This document shows, piece by piece, positions 7,704 through 16,313 of a stretch of DNA of 27,823 nt. The notes under the pieces are model-generated. The model searched no databases. It was not told where the DNA came from and was given only the letters and a program-made list of their open reading frames with translations. Source of the stretch: Nitrospirae bacterium RBG_13_39_12 (lineage in GTDB: Bacteria > Nitrospirota > Thermodesulfovibrionia > Thermodesulfovibrionales > SM23-35); assembly GCA_001805125.1 (NCBI GenBank), contig MHEF01000154.1, positions 52,899 to 80,721 of the forward strand. The letters run 5' to 3'. Made by a program: the position numbers and the translations under genes. Each line of letters opens with the position of its first letter. Position 1 is the first letter of the stretch.

Positions 7704-8243
7704 GTGAGGGTGTTAAACATACCCAACTCACTTACAATAACAAGGATAGTTATCATCCCTGTATTTATCACATCGATAATATATAAACGGTATGACTATT
7801 CTCTTTTTCTTTTTATAATCGCCGCTCTTACAGACTTATTTGATGGTCTTTTTGCACGCCTTAAAAACCAGAAAACTGCTTTTGGCACATTTCTCGACCC
7901 TCTTGCAGATAAATTCCTTCTTGTTACAACATTTATTATATTGTCAACTTATAACTTAATACCTAAATGGCTTACCATCACAGTCATAAGCAGGGACATT
8001 ATTGTACTGACTGGATGGTTTCTAATGTTTATCATTGCTGATACCTCAAAGGTTGAGCCAACAGTTCTTGGGAAGGTCACAATATGGGTACAGAGTATTT
8101 TCATCGCCTACGTCCTTATAGACATCAATTTTCTTTTCCTGCCAGATATGCCTTATATTCTTCTATTAATAACTGCAGGTATAACAATACTCTCCGGAAT
8201 TCATTACATTTTTAGAGGGTTAAAGCTATCACATGCCGGCTGA
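7704..8243 (+). CDS. pgsA: CDP-diacylglycerol-glycerol-3-phosphate 3-phosphatidyltransferase
   Basis: Makes phosphatidylglycerophosphate, the precursor of phosphatidylglycerol, in the inner membrane. The CDP-alcohol phosphatidyltransferase motif D-x2-D-G-x2-A-R-x8-G-x3-D-x3-D is intact (TDLFDGLFARL then GTFLDPLADK). Four to five hydrophobic segments follow, and the family N-terminus LNIPNSLTITRIVIIP is clear. I choose GTG 7704 because GGAGG lies seven bases before it; the upstream ATG at 7686 is before that ribosome site. The product is 179 residues. The end overlaps the next gene by 11 bases. Confidence 0.93.
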   Translation: MRVLNIPNSLTITRIVIIPVFITSIIYKRYDYSLFLFIIAALTDLFDGLFARLKNQKTAFGTFLDPLADKFLLVTTFIILSTYNLIPKWLTITVISRDIIVLTGWFLMFIIADTSKVEPTVLGKVTIWVQSIFIAYVLIDINFLFLPDMPYILLLITAGITILSGIHYIFRGLKLSHAG

Positions 8244-9525
8244 AAAAGGTATAAAAATAGATACCATACAACCTGGCAGCACAGCTGATAATTTGGGGCT
8301 TCTTCCCGGTGATACCCTGCTCTCTATTAATTCCCACAAATTACGGGATCCAATTGATTTTATGTTCTACAGCACGGATGACAACCTGGAAATGGAACTA
8401 AAGAGAGGAGCGGAAAATATTAATGTCAATGTAACCCGAAAGAGCATTAAACATTTTGGGGTTGATTTTAAACCCTTTAAGGTAATGACTTGTAAAAACA
8501 ATTGCTTATTCTGTTTTGTTAAACAACTTCCCAGAGGTCTCAGAAAAACTCTCTACATAAAAGATGAGGACTACAGGATGTCCTTTATATACGGGAATTA
8601 CATTACACTGACCAATATTAGCAAAGAGGACAAAAAACGTATTATAGAGCAGAGGTTAAGCCCTCTGTATATTTCCGTCCATTCAACAAACATGTCATTA
8701 AGGAATAAACTCCTGGGAAATGCTAAAGCTCCTGACATTCTCAAAGAACTCAAATTCCTTAGTGACAACAAAATAAGATTTAATATACAGATTGTACTCT
8801 GTCCGGGTTACAATGATGGGAAAGAATTGAAACAGACACTAAGTGATCTTTACAGGTTTTATCCTTATGTATTATCTATCGCAGTTGTACCGGTTGGCCT
8901 TACCTCATATAGAAAACACAGAATCAGACCAGTTGAAAAGAAAGAAGCTGAACAGGCAATAATGACCATAGAATCATATCAGAAGCGGTTCAGGAAGAAA
9001 CACGGGAACTCTGTCGTATACGGGGCAGACGAGCTGTATCTAAAAGCAGGTCTTCCCTTCCCTCCAATCGCTGAATATGGGGAGCTGCATCAGATAGAAA
9101 ACGGCGTCGGCATGGTACCGCTTTTTATGTATAAAGCAAAAAAAATTAAACTCCCAAAGATATTACACCATAAAAAGAAATTCCTTACCTTTACAGGAAT
9201 ATCTTTTTATCCTTTTCTTAAGAAGTTCGTAGAAAGACTGTCTGAGAAAGAAAAAAATAGTATTCTTAATGTAGTACCTGTTGAGAACAAGTTCTTTGGT
9301 ACATCTATTTCAGTTACAGGACTTCTTACAGGAAGAGATGTTATAAAAACCTTTTTAGATAAAATAGAAGGTCATGAAATAATACTAATTCCTGATGTTG
9401 TACTTAATGAAGAAAACAAATTTTTAGATAATATAACCTTAAATGATATGGAAGAAACACTAGGGATTCCGGTAATAAAAATTAAATCCACGCCAGAAGG
9501 ACTTATAAAAGAATTAACAGATTAA
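8233..9525 (+). CDS. DUF512 protein: PDZ domain plus radical SAM Fe-S domain
   Basis: A 430-residue protein. The N-terminal PDZ-like domain (about residues 5-60, IDTIQPGSTADNLGLLPGD) is followed by a radical SAM segment with the cluster motif CKNNCLFCF (Cx3Cx2C, near residues 86-93), then the conserved YISVHSTNMSLRNKLLGN region and a C-terminal DUF512 domain (GLTSYRK, VGMVPLF, TGLLTG). This arrangement is the conserved, functionally uncharacterised DUF512 family, often encoded near the GTPase gene der in other bacteria; der is not in this window. The 11-base overlap with pgsA suggests co-translation. An S-adenosylmethionine-dependent radical reaction is implied by the motif, but the substrate is unknown. 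Confidence 0.9.
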   Translation: MPAEKGIKIDTIQPGSTADNLGLLPGDTLLSINSHKLRDPIDFMFYSTDDNLEMELKRGAENINVNVTRKSIKHFGVDFKPFKVMTCKNNCLFCFVKQLPRGLRKTLYIKDEDYRMSFIYGNYITLTNISKEDKKRIIEQRLSPLYISVHSTNMSLRNKLLGNAKAPDILKELKFLSDNKIRFNIQIVLCPGYNDGKELKQTLSDLYRFYPYVLSIAVVPVGLTSYRKHRIRPVEKKEAEQAIMTIESYQKRFRKKHGNSVVYGADELYLKAGLPFPPIAEYGELHQIENGVGMVPLFMYKAKKIKLPKILHHKKKFLTFTGISFYPFLKKFVERLSEKEKNSILNVVPVENKFFGTSISVTGLLTGRDVIKTFLDKIEGHEIILIPDVVLNEENKFLDNITLNDMEETLGIPVIKIKSTPEGLIKELTD

Positions 9526-9555
9526 CGATAAATACTCCAGCCCATCAGCATAATG

Positions 9556-9584
9556 TTGACAGACATATACCTTAATGATAAGAT
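9556..9584 (+). promoter_or_regulatory. Strong sigma-70 promoter, leaderless, for the lytic transglycosylase
   Basis: TTGACA (9556-9561), a 17-base spacer and TAAGAT (9579-9584) form a near-consensus promoter. Six bases follow before ATG 9591, exactly where +1 is expected, and no Shine-Dalgarno sequence is present, so the transcript should start at the A of the ATG. Confidence 0.75.
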
Positions 9585-9590
9585 TTTAAC

Positions 9591-10304
9591 ATGACACATA
9601 TACTGATAATATGTTCTTTTATGTTATTTATTTCTAACATTGCTCATGCTGACATATATAAGTACACAGATGAAAATGGAGTAACGTGCTATACTGATAC
9701 AACTTTTGGGAAAAAGACAGAAAGGGTCTTTAAAGATAATTCGAACACATCCACGGATCGGCATTCTACCGGCACAGGCTCAGAAAAACCCAAAAGTTAT
9801 CACCGCATTATACATGAGAAAGCTTCAGAATATAATTTGGACCCTTCACTTATTAAAGCAGTAATAACAACCGAGTCAAACTGGAACCACATGGCTATTT
9901 CGCGTAAAGGTGCAATGGGGCTTATGCAACTTATGCCTGCTACAGCTGATAATATGAATGTAAATAATCCTTTCAACCCTGAGGAGAACATTGAAGGCGG
10001 TACAAAATACCTCAAATATTTATTAAACCGCTTCAATGGAGACCTTACCCTTGCGCTCGCTGCATACAACGCCGGGCCAAAGACTGTTGAGAAATTCGGG
10101 TATATCCCTCCAATTACTGAAACCCGGCAGTATGTCAAGAAGGTCCTGTCTCTTTATAATGGCAAGACGGTATATACTTCATTAGACAATGAGCCAAATA
10201 AGAAAGATGATACCCCCGAACAAATTTATAAAATCATTTTAGAGGACGGTACTGTTCTTTTCACAAATTCCACTCTCTTAACAAAGAATCCCGTCAGGTT
10301 CTAA
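9591..10304 (+). CDS. Lytic transglycosylase (SLT domain) with DUF4124
   Basis: Cleaves peptidoglycan glycan strands to form 1,6-anhydromuramic ends. A signal peptide (residues 1-20, ending IAHA before DIYKYTDENG) directs it to the periplasm. The DUF4124 segment (about 21-45) is followed by a disordered linker and an SLT domain (about 70-185): the catalytic Glu is near position 95 in TTESNWNHMA, then GAMGLMQLMPATA and AAYNAGP. The C-terminus carries another short DUF4124-like motif (YKIILEDGTVLFTN). A strong promoter whose predicted +1 is the ATG itself indicates a leaderless transcript. The stop codon abuts the nadA ATG, so nadA is probably co-transcribed although unrelated in function. Confidence 0.93.
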   Translation: MTHILIICSFMLFISNIAHADIYKYTDENGVTCYTDTTFGKKTERVFKDNSNTSTDRHSTGTGSEKPKSYHRIIHEKASEYNLDPSLIKAVITTESNWNHMAISRKGAMGLMQLMPATADNMNVNNPFNPEENIEGGTKYLKYLLNRFNGDLTLALAAYNAGPKTVEKFGYIPPITETRQYVKKVLSLYNGKTVYTSLDNEPNKKDDTPEQIYKIILEDGTVLFTNSTLLTKNPVRF

Positions 10305-11291
10305 ATGCCTTCTGAAGCACCTTTTCTTCAGGAAGAGATTCTTAAACTAAAATATCAGAGGCGTGCAATCATACTTGCCCATAATTACCAGCGGGACGAG
10401 GTTCAGGAAATTGCCGACTTTGTTGGAGATTCACTTGAACTTTCAAGGACTGCATCAACTATAGACTGCGAGGTTATCGTCTTTGCAGGTGTGAGATTCA
10501 TGGCTGAAAGCGCTTCGATTTTATGTCCTGATAAAAAAGTGCTCCTGACAGAGGTAGAAGCCGGGTGTCCTATGGCAGATATGATCCGCGTTGATTCACC
10601 AAGGGATAAAATAACCGGTTTTCCGGGATTTAAGATCCCTCCTCAATATATATACCCGCGTGAAACAACTCTGCGAGACATAAAAGGAAAGTACCCCGGA
10701 GTTCCTGTCGTTGCATATGTAAATACAACAGCAGATGTAAAAGCAGAAAGTGACGTCTGTTGTACCTCTGCAAATGTTGTAAAAGTTATTGAATCTTTAC
10801 CTGATGAACAGGTAATCTGCATACCTGACAGAAATTTATCAATGTGGGCTCAACATAACACTAAAAAAAAGGTAATTGCGTGGGACGGCTACTGTCATGT
10901 GCATGAACGTGCGAAAACCGAGGATGTCGAAAGGGCTCGTCGGGAGCATCCAAAGGCTCTTTTCATGGCTCACCCTGAATGCAGGCTTGACGTACTTGAG
11001 ATGGCAGATAACGTAACAAGCACTTCCGGGATGTTGAGATTTGCAAAGGCATCCTCTGAAAAAGAGTTTGTGGTAGGCACTGAATTAGGACTTCTGTACC
11101 GATTGAAAAAAGAAAACCCTGATAAGGTATTTTATCCTCTAAGAAAAGATATGATTTGTCCTGAGATGAAAAAAACCACGATCGAGAGTCTTGTCAGGGC
11201 ATTGAAAGAAACCACTTATCTTGTTAAAGTAGACAATGAAATACGGGTCCCGGCCAGGAAAGCACTGGACAGAATGCTTGCTATAAGGTAA
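10305..11291 (+). CDS. nadA: Quinolinate synthase
   Basis: Condenses iminoaspartate with dihydroxyacetone phosphate to quinolinate in de novo NAD synthesis, using a [4Fe-4S] cluster. Markers include AIILAHNYQ at the N-terminus, GDSLELSR, AGVRFMAE, GCPMADM (cluster Cys about 88), DVCCTSANVVK, the WDGYCHVHE segment (cluster Cys about 197), MAHPECRLDVLEMAD, and MICPEMKKTT (cluster Cys about 285). The cysteine assignment is by alignment from memory. The length of 328 residues fits the cluster-bearing family. The ATG directly follows the transglycosylase stop. Partner genes nadB and nadC are not in the window. Confidence 0.96.
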   Translation: MPSEAPFLQEEILKLKYQRRAIILAHNYQRDEVQEIADFVGDSLELSRTASTIDCEVIVFAGVRFMAESASILCPDKKVLLTEVEAGCPMADMIRVDSPRDKITGFPGFKIPPQYIYPRETTLRDIKGKYPGVPVVAYVNTTADVKAESDVCCTSANVVKVIESLPDEQVICIPDRNLSMWAQHNTKKKVIAWDGYCHVHERAKTEDVERARREHPKALFMAHPECRLDVLEMADNVTSTSGMLRFAKASSEKEFVVGTELGLLYRLKKENPDKVFYPLRKDMICPEMKKTTIESLVRALKETTYLVKVDNEIRVPARKALDRMLAIR

Positions 11292-11296
11292 TTGTT

Positions 11297-11671
11297 ATGG
11301 ACTTCTTTTACAAAATTGCCGAGAGAAGGATTTTAGAAGCGATAGAAAAGGGTGAATTCGATGACATTGAAGGAAAAGGGAAACCTATAGTTTTTGAAGA
11401 TGAGACGTGGATTCCTGAAGACCTGAGGCTTGTTTACAGGTTTTTAAAAAATGCAGGTTGCATTCCGCCTGAAATTGAACTTAGAAACGAGGTAATAAAT
11501 ACCTTCGCATTAATGAACACAATTGATGATGATAAAGAAAGGCTAAAAAAAATAAAAGAGTTAAATTTTAAACTTCTAAAACTTAATCTGACACGTAAAA
11601 CACCTCTAAATTTTGAAGATTTTTCAGAATACGAAGGCAAGATCATAGATAAACTAACCGGAGGACTCTAA
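11297..11671 (+). CDS. DUF1992 (DnaJ homologue C28 domain) protein
   Basis: A 124-residue protein starting five bases after nadA. The DUF1992 signature is clear: the N-terminal helix AERRILEAIEKGEFDDIEGKGKP (shown here only in outline), then the P-E-D-L-R-L-x-Y-x-L-K-N-A-G block (WIPEDLRLVYRFLKNAGCIP) followed by a helical region. The domain is found alone in many bacteria and at the C-terminal side of DnaJ in eukaryotic DNAJC28. There is no J-domain here. Function is not established. It is the last gene before the cobalamin riboswitch unit. Confidence 0.88.
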   Translation: MDFFYKIAERRILEAIEKGEFDDIEGKGKPIVFEDETWIPEDLRLVYRFLKNAGCIPPEIELRNEVINTFALMNTIDDDKERLKKIKELNFKLLKLNLTRKTPLNFEDFSEYEGKIIDKLTGGL

Positions 11672-11773
11672 ACAATTAATATATATAAATATGACCTGAA
11701 AATTAAAATATAATTCAACCCTGTTTATATCGTCGAATTATTTAAAATAGCAATTTACTGCTTAACAGGCTTG

Positions 11774-11802
11774 TTGAAAATTACAATTAATTGTGATATA
11801 AA
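11774..11802 (+). promoter_or_regulatory. Candidate sigma-70 promoter for the btuB riboswitch transcript
   Basis: TTGAAA (11774-11779), a 17-base spacer and TATAAA (11797-11802) predict transcription from about 11809, shortly before the cobalamin riboswitch. Confidence 0.55.
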
Positions 11803-11829
11803 TAACAAATTCAGGAAAGGAGGTAATAA

Positions 11830-12025
11830 AATTAAGGCTTAGCATCTAAACTCATATTGGCTGAAAGTCAGGGAAGAGGAGTGAAGCCATTCAGGTAATT
11901 CTCCCGCTGCCCCGCAGCCGTAAAGGGAACGAAAGCCCAGTACAAGCCACTGTCCCGATGTATCAGGATGGGAAGGCGGGCAAGTAGGCAGCCCTTAGCC
12001 GGAAAACCTGTTCAGCCGGGAAAAC
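11830..12025 (+). ncRNA. Cobalamin riboswitch
   Basis: An adenosylcobalamin/cobalamin-binding leader upstream of a TonB receptor gene. Hallmarks in order: the GGGAA...GTG core (about 11870-11883), the CCGCTGCCCCGCAGCCGTAA core block (about 11903-11923), GGGAACGAAAGCC, AAGCCACTG, GGGAAGGCGGGCAAGTAGGC, and the B12-box-like AGCCGGAAAACCTG (11997-12010). The order and spacing match the class found before btuB genes. The ribosome site of the receptor (GGGAGG, 12048-12053) is about 35 bases after the B12 box and no U-tract terminator separates them, so control is probably at translation initiation: high B12 would reduce btuB expression. Confidence 0.93.
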
Positions 12026-12058
12026 TCACAAACCAAAAATTTCTCGAGGGAGGAAAAA

Positions 12059-14035
12059 ATGAGACAATTTCTTGCTTTTTACCTGTTTATCACTTCTATT
12101 TTCTTGCATTCTCTTGCTTCAGCCGAAGAGAAAAATGTAATTCTGGAAGAAGTCGTAGTCACTGCAACAAGATATGAGGAACAACCATTCAAAGTTCCTG
12201 CAAATATAACAGTCATAACCGAAAAAGATATTAATTCTTCTTCCGCACAGAATATTCCTGAGCTTCTTAGAACCGAGACGGGTATCCTGGTAAACGATAT
12301 TTCTGGAAATCGCCGAAATTACACCGTTGACTTACGTGGTTTTGGAGAAACTGCTTCTTCAAACATACTGGTCTTGGTAGACGGAAGACGGGTCACCCAG
12401 TCTGATTTGAGCGGAGTTGACTGGACTGAAATTCCCCTTGAGAGAGTGAAAAAAATTGAAATCATAAGAGGAGGAAGAGGAGGCGTCCTTTATGGTGATA
12501 ATGCTACCGGGGGTGTCATTAATATTATTACAAAAGAAGAGGATACGTTTAAAGCAGGGGCAGAACTGGCTGCAGGAAGCTATGGTACATTCAATAGCAG
12601 TGCATACTTAAACGGCAACCTCGATGGTTTATCATTCTCTTTAACAGGGAGATATTTGACTTCTGATGGATATAGAGATAATAGTGACACCGAAGCGAAA
12701 GATATTGGTTTAAACTTGAACTACAATGTAAGAGACTTCTTAAAATTACATTTTAGCACTGGATATCATAAGGATAACACAGGACTTCCAGGTGCATTGA
12801 AGGAAAGTGATTTTACAGCAGATGCTTCAAGACCCGACTCTACCCATCCCGATGATTACATAGATGTCGAAGACTATTATTTCAAATTTGTTCCGGAAGT
12901 ATATTTTCTAAATGATGCTGTTTTTAAAATAGATATGTCTTTCAGGAAAAGAGCTTTTTTCTCTTTTGCCTCTGGCGATTTTGGGAATTTCTCAGGGAAC
13001 AGCGAGATTAAAACAGTGATAATATCCCCGCAGATAGTCCTCAATAATGATATAGGAGAAGCAAAGAATACACTTAACCTCGGAGTAGATTATGTAAAGG
13101 CTGATAATGATATTGTCAACAAATCACTTTTCTTTGGCTTTACATCAATCGGACTGTTCGATCTCCAGAAGAAAAACTATGGCTATTACCTGCATGATGA
13201 AATCAACATATCAGACAGACTTTTTCTGTCAGGTGGGTACCGGCATGACAGGGCAGAATTTGCCTTTAGCCCGAGTACGCCTGATAAAACAGATATGTAC
13301 AAAGATTTATTCACATCCGGGATAAACTATACTTTTTACAAGAAGTCTTATATCTATTTCAGTTTCTCTAGAAGCTTCAGGTACCCCCTGCTTGATGAAC
13401 TCTACAGTTTTTTTACAAACACGGTAAATACAGATTTAGATCCACAATCAACAGACGATTATGAGATAGGGATAAGACATTATTTTACCGATAACATATA
13501 TACCCATCTAAATTTATTTAGAATCAATACAGATAAAGAAATATTTTTCAATCCTGTAACCTATGCCAATGAAAACCTGGACGGAAAGACGCTCCGTGAT
13601 GGCATCGAGATTTCCTTTTTTGCTAAACCTGTCGAGTGGCTTACTTTGAAGGCTGGCTACACGTATATGGACTCAGAAATCAAAGAAGGAATATTCAAAG
13701 GGAAAACAGTCCCGAATGTCCCCAAACATAAAGCGTCCATTGATTTAGTAACATTTTTAGGGAGAGGGTTTACCATTGCTCTTAATGGTATTTATGTTGG
13801 GGAACGCCCTTTTATCAGTGATTTTCTTAATGATTTCGGTGATCAGGAAAGTTATCTGGTCCTTAACAGTAGAGTAAATTACAAATGGAAATATTTGAAT
13901 GCCTTTTTAAATATAAATAATTTAACAAATACCGAATATTCGGAATTTGGCGTTCTCGGTGGATTTCCCGTTGAAAAGGCATTCTATCCCTCACCCAGGA
14001 TAAACTTTCTTGCAGGAGTTACAATTGATTTCTGA
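12059..14035 (+). CDS. btuB: TonB-dependent outer-membrane receptor, BtuB-like (cobalamin uptake)
   Basis: A 658-residue outer-membrane receptor. A signal peptide (residues 1-21, ending HSLASA) is followed by a TonB box-like segment (ILEEVVVTATR), the plug domain (ITVITEKDI, SNILVLVDGRRV, RVKKIEIIRGGRG, GVINIITK) and a beta-barrel with alternating residues that ends at the typical C-terminal Phe (INFLAGVTIDF). The plug's GVLYGDNATGGVINI is characteristic of TonB receptors. Cobalamin as substrate is inferred from the riboswitch immediately upstream. A strong ribosome site (GGGAGGA) lies six bases before ATG. A TonB-family protein follows; no btuCDF genes are in the window. Confidence 0.93.
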   Translation: MRQFLAFYLFITSIFLHSLASAEEKNVILEEVVVTATRYEEQPFKVPANITVITEKDINSSSAQNIPELLRTETGILVNDISGNRRNYTVDLRGFGETASSNILVLVDGRRVTQSDLSGVDWTEIPLERVKKIEIIRGGRGGVLYGDNATGGVINIITKEEDTFKAGAELAAGSYGTFNSSAYLNGNLDGLSFSLTGRYLTSDGYRDNSDTEAKDIGLNLNYNVRDFLKLHFSTGYHKDNTGLPGALKESDFTADASRPDSTHPDDYIDVEDYYFKFVPEVYFLNDAVFKIDMSFRKRAFFSFASGDFGNFSGNSEIKTVIISPQIVLNNDIGEAKNTLNLGVDYVKADNDIVNKSLFFGFTSIGLFDLQKKNYGYYLHDEINISDRLFLSGGYRHDRAEFAFSPSTPDKTDMYKDLFTSGINYTFYKKSYIYFSFSRSFRYPLLDELYSFFTNTVNTDLDPQSTDDYEIGIRHYFTDNIYTHLNLFRINTDKEIFFNPVTYANENLDGKTLRDGIEISFFAKPVEWLTLKAGYTYMDSEIKEGIFKGKTVPNVPKHKASIDLVTFLGRGFTIALNGIYVGERPFISDFLNDFGDQESYLVLNSRVNYKWKYLNAFLNINNLTNTEYSEFGVLGGFPVEKAFYPSPRINFLAGVTIDF

Positions 14036-14060
14036 ATATGTGACATGGGAATAAATAAAC

Positions 14061-14882
14061 TTGAGACTTAATACCTCTATGGAACTTAGGCGAAATATAC
14101 TATCTTCTCTTGTCATTCATATAACAATCATTACTGTTGCTTTTTTACTTGTTGGCAGGGTTACATCGTTTCGTGTGCCTGTGAATCTTATGAAAGTGTC
14201 CTTATTTAGAGAAATTCCAGGTATTGCATCCACACCTACCCATGATATAAAAGACAATAAAAAACTTTCCTACTCCTCTAGCCCTCAAGAAAGTGAGGCG
14301 ATAAGACAGGTGCATGATCACCCTGAGGATGAAAATAAAACGAAGAGTGACAATAGAGTATCAGCAGGAATTAAAAAACAAGAGCTTTTTCCTGTACTGC
14401 CTCAAAATGACAGTACCAGCGTATCTGTAGATTCAATAATAATCAACACTGTATTGGACGATGACGTTAAACCTGTCACCGGGGCAATTCTTGGTATGGC
14501 CATTTATAATCATAAAGAGCCAACTGATCAGCAAAGAAAAGGCTCAGGAGAAATTATATCCAGCCAGAACGCAGATTTATCTGATACAAAAAATCATCAA
14601 CCGGTTAACGCAAGTTATCTCTATACCCTCATCAGAACCGCCATTGAAAAGGCTACAACTTACCCTTTTCTTGCAAGAAAAAAAAGAATCGAAGGTACTG
14701 TAATGACAGAGTTCATCATCAATAATAAAGGATATCCTGAGAATATCAATATTGAAAAAAGCTCAGGTTCTGAAATCCTCGATGCAGAAGCTGTTAAAAT
14801 AGTTATGAAAGCAGCTCCTTTCCCAGAGGTAGAAAATAAAATTATAATCCCTATAACCTTTAAGTTGACAACTTCTCCTTAA
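14061..14882 (+). CDS. TonB-family energy-transducing protein
   Basis: A protein of up to 273 residues with an N-terminal membrane anchor (about 13-33, LVIHITIITVAFLLVG), a long polar periplasmic spacer and a C-terminal TonB domain (about 195-270). The C-terminal pattern is clear: YPFLARKKRIEGTV, EFIINNKGYPENI, KSSGSEILDAEAVKIV, APFPEVENKI and PITFKL. It would couple proton-motive energy to the receptor just upstream (25-base gap). The start is uncertain: TTG 14061 or ATG 14079, which would remove six residues; neither has a convincing ribosome site. The spacer is not proline-rich as in classic TonB. ExbB/ExbD are not encoded here. Confidence 0.85.
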   Translation: MRLNTSMELRRNILSSLVIHITIITVAFLLVGRVTSFRVPVNLMKVSLFREIPGIASTPTHDIKDNKKLSYSSSPQESEAIRQVHDHPEDENKTKSDNRVSAGIKKQELFPVLPQNDSTSVSVDSIIINTVLDDDVKPVTGAILGMAIYNHKEPTDQQRKGSGEIISSQNADLSDTKNHQPVNASYLYTLIRTAIEKATTYPFLARKKRIEGTVMTEFIINNKGYPENINIEKSSGSEILDAEAVKIVMKAAPFPEVENKIIIPITFKLTTSP

Positions 14883-14886
14883 TTAG

Positions 14887-15063
14887 AAATTAGAGTCTGT
14901 TTATAAATCCCTGATTTTGTCATTCCGGCTTGTCCGGAATCTTTCCGATAGCTTCACAGAAGGATTCTCGCCTCAGCGAGTCGCTGAGGCGACCCGACGC
15001 GCTTCAATTGCGGGAATGACAGCTTTTGGATTTTTCCATGCATTTATAAACAGACTCTAATTT
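14887..15063 (+). repeat. Palindromic mobile-type repeat, copy 1, with 22-bp outer inverted repeats
   Basis: A 177-base element between two convergent genes. Its ends are a perfect 22-base inverted repeat (14887-14908 and 15042-15063, beginning AAATTAGAGTCTG and its complement). Inside is a second palindromic unit running from GTCATTCC (14919) to GGAATGAC (15020), with a central GAGTCGCTGAGGCGACC block. The inner unit recurs in opposite orientation at 16189-16301. No coding potential. The long hairpin may act as a bidirectional terminator for the TonB-family gene and the hydrolase. Confidence 0.8.
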
Positions 15064-15075
15064 TTTTTCAACTCG

Positions 15076-16098
15076 TTAAGAAGAACTTATTCTCTCTATT
15101 GTATTTACGAGCATTTTTCTGACATTTTCATCGAATAATATATCTGCATGGTTAAGTTTAAAGTTATAGTGTTCGTTGCACCATGGAATTTTTGAACTTG
15201 CTGCAGATACCAACCCATCGCCTTTACCTTTTTTTATCTCTTCAGGATAAAGACTTTTAGGAATTACCTTCTCGAAGATATCAGGTATAGAAAAAAGTTC
15301 GTCAGGTCTCAAAAACCATCTTTGAAATTCACCTTCCTTTACTGTATCCCACTGCCACTTGTAAAAACTTAAAAGCGTCGGTTTTGTACCGCCTACGGAG
15401 ACATAATATACCCCCTTAAACGGCCCATCCTTTTTTGACTTAAAAAAGTCAGACTCGGGTAGCAATTCCTTAATTGCACCGCTTTTAAGAAACTCTAAAA
15501 TTCTTTTTATAGTAAATGAAATCTTTCCTTTCTCCTTGCCTGAGAAAAAGGGGGTTAATACAGTAACAAGAGGAGATAAATAATTAGCAATTTTAGCAAT
15601 TGAACTCCCTCTATGCGGGGCAGAGATTGTTATAAGACCCCGTATTGACCTGTCCTTCCTTAAAAGATATTTTCTTCCAACAAGCCCTCCCCTGCTGTGT
15701 CCGATTATAACAATGCCTGCCTTTGTCATCTCACCTGCAACCTTTAAAATCTCTTTTAACTCTAGTTCTATAGATTCCATAGGCCCTGTAGGACGTTTTT
15801 GGCTCCACGTACACACTGTATAGCCTTTCATCTTTAAGTCGCTAAAAAGCGTTTGTATGCAATCAGGCTGTTCTCCTACTGAAAATTTATGAACCAACTT
15901 TTTAGGCACATCCTTTAACAAGCCGTAATCCCTGGGAGAAGGTCTTTTACCGATTATAGTCTTTAGCGGGAATATTCCACCTAGAATACGTGATTTGGAC
16001 GGATTCAGCCAAACATTTTTGTCCATACCGAGGCCGTGTATGAATACAATAGCAGGTTTCTCAAAATCCCCATTATAGAATACTGCGTCTAGTTTCAT
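15076..16098 (-). CDS. Alpha/beta hydrolase (lipase/esterase-like)
   Basis: A 340-residue alpha/beta hydrolase. The oxyanion-hole motif is FIHGLG (about residue 19), the nucleophile elbow GHSRGG (Ser about 135), and the acid and base candidates lie in GKGDGLVS (Asp) and LNHADIL (His) near the C-terminus. The ISAPHRGS segment after the nucleophile resembles PGAP1/lipase-like enzymes acting on lipids or esters. No signal peptide is seen, so it is probably cytoplasmic; the substrate is unknown. The start at 16098 has no Shine-Dalgarno sequence but has CATAAT five bases upstream (and TATAAC ten), suggesting a nearly leaderless mRNA. The gene is bracketed by two inverted copies of the GTCATTCC repeat. 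Confidence 0.85.
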   Translation of the reverse strand: MKLDAVFYNGDFEKPAIVFIHGLGMDKNVWLNPSKSRILGGIFPLKTIIGKRPSPRDYGLLKDVPKKLVHKFSVGEQPDCIQTLFSDLKMKGYTVCTWSQKRPTGPMESIELELKEILKVAGEMTKAGIVIIGHSRGGLVGRKYLLRKDRSIRGLITISAPHRGSSIAKIANYLSPLVTVLTPFFSGKEKGKISFTIKRILEFLKSGAIKELLPESDFFKSKKDGPFKGVYYVSVGGTKPTLLSFYKWQWDTVKEGEFQRWFLRPDELFSIPDIFEKVIPKSLYPEEIKKGKGDGLVSAASSKIPWCNEHYNFKLNHADILFDENVRKMLVNTIERISSS

Positions 16099-16137
16099 AT
16101 TCTATTATGTTATACCCAAACCCCTTCTAGTTAAGAA

Positions 16138-16159
16138 CCCTGCGGCAGAGACCGCAGGG
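16138..16159 (+). repeat. Hairpin repeat unit A (perfect 8-bp stem)
   Basis: CCCTGCGG, loop CAGAGA and CCGCAGGG form a perfect 8-base-pair hairpin. A directly repeated relative with the same loop and compensatory stem changes lies at 16314-16331, on the other side of the GTCATTCC element. Confidence 0.7.
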
Positions 16160-16188
16160 CGTCCATTATTTAAATGTTTATTTTCAGT

Positions 16189-16301
16189 GTCATTCCCGCA
16201 ATCCCGTCCCGAAGGCTTTCGGGATTCGGGAGGTCGGGTCGCCTCAGCGACTCGCCGAGGAGAGAATCCTTCAGGAAAGTTTCCGGACAGGCCGGAATGA
16301 C
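16189..16301 (-). repeat. Palindromic GTCATTCC repeat, copy 2
   Basis: A 113-base unit from GTCATTCC to GGAATGAC. Its reverse complement matches the inner unit of copy 1 (14919-15020) over most of its length: GTCATTCCGGC, TGTCCGGAA, GAAGGATTCTC, GCGAGTCGCTGAGGCGACC and ATTGCGGGAATGAC are shared. It also contains an internal hairpin (CCCGAAGGCTTTCGGG). The opposite orientation brackets the hydrolase gene between the two copies. Confidence 0.8.
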
Positions 16302-16313
16302 AGAAATTTGGAA

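Noticed and set aside
11817..11826. AAAGGAGGTA, a strong ribosome-site-like sequence before the riboswitch, and a similar AGGAGGT at 17336-17342 before the 6S-like RNA
   Set aside because: No start codon with an open frame follows either one, so no leader peptide can be supported; the similarity may be chance.
11968..12177. A 69-codon open frame on the plus strand
   Set aside because: It overlaps the 3' part of the cobalamin riboswitch and the btuB start in another frame.
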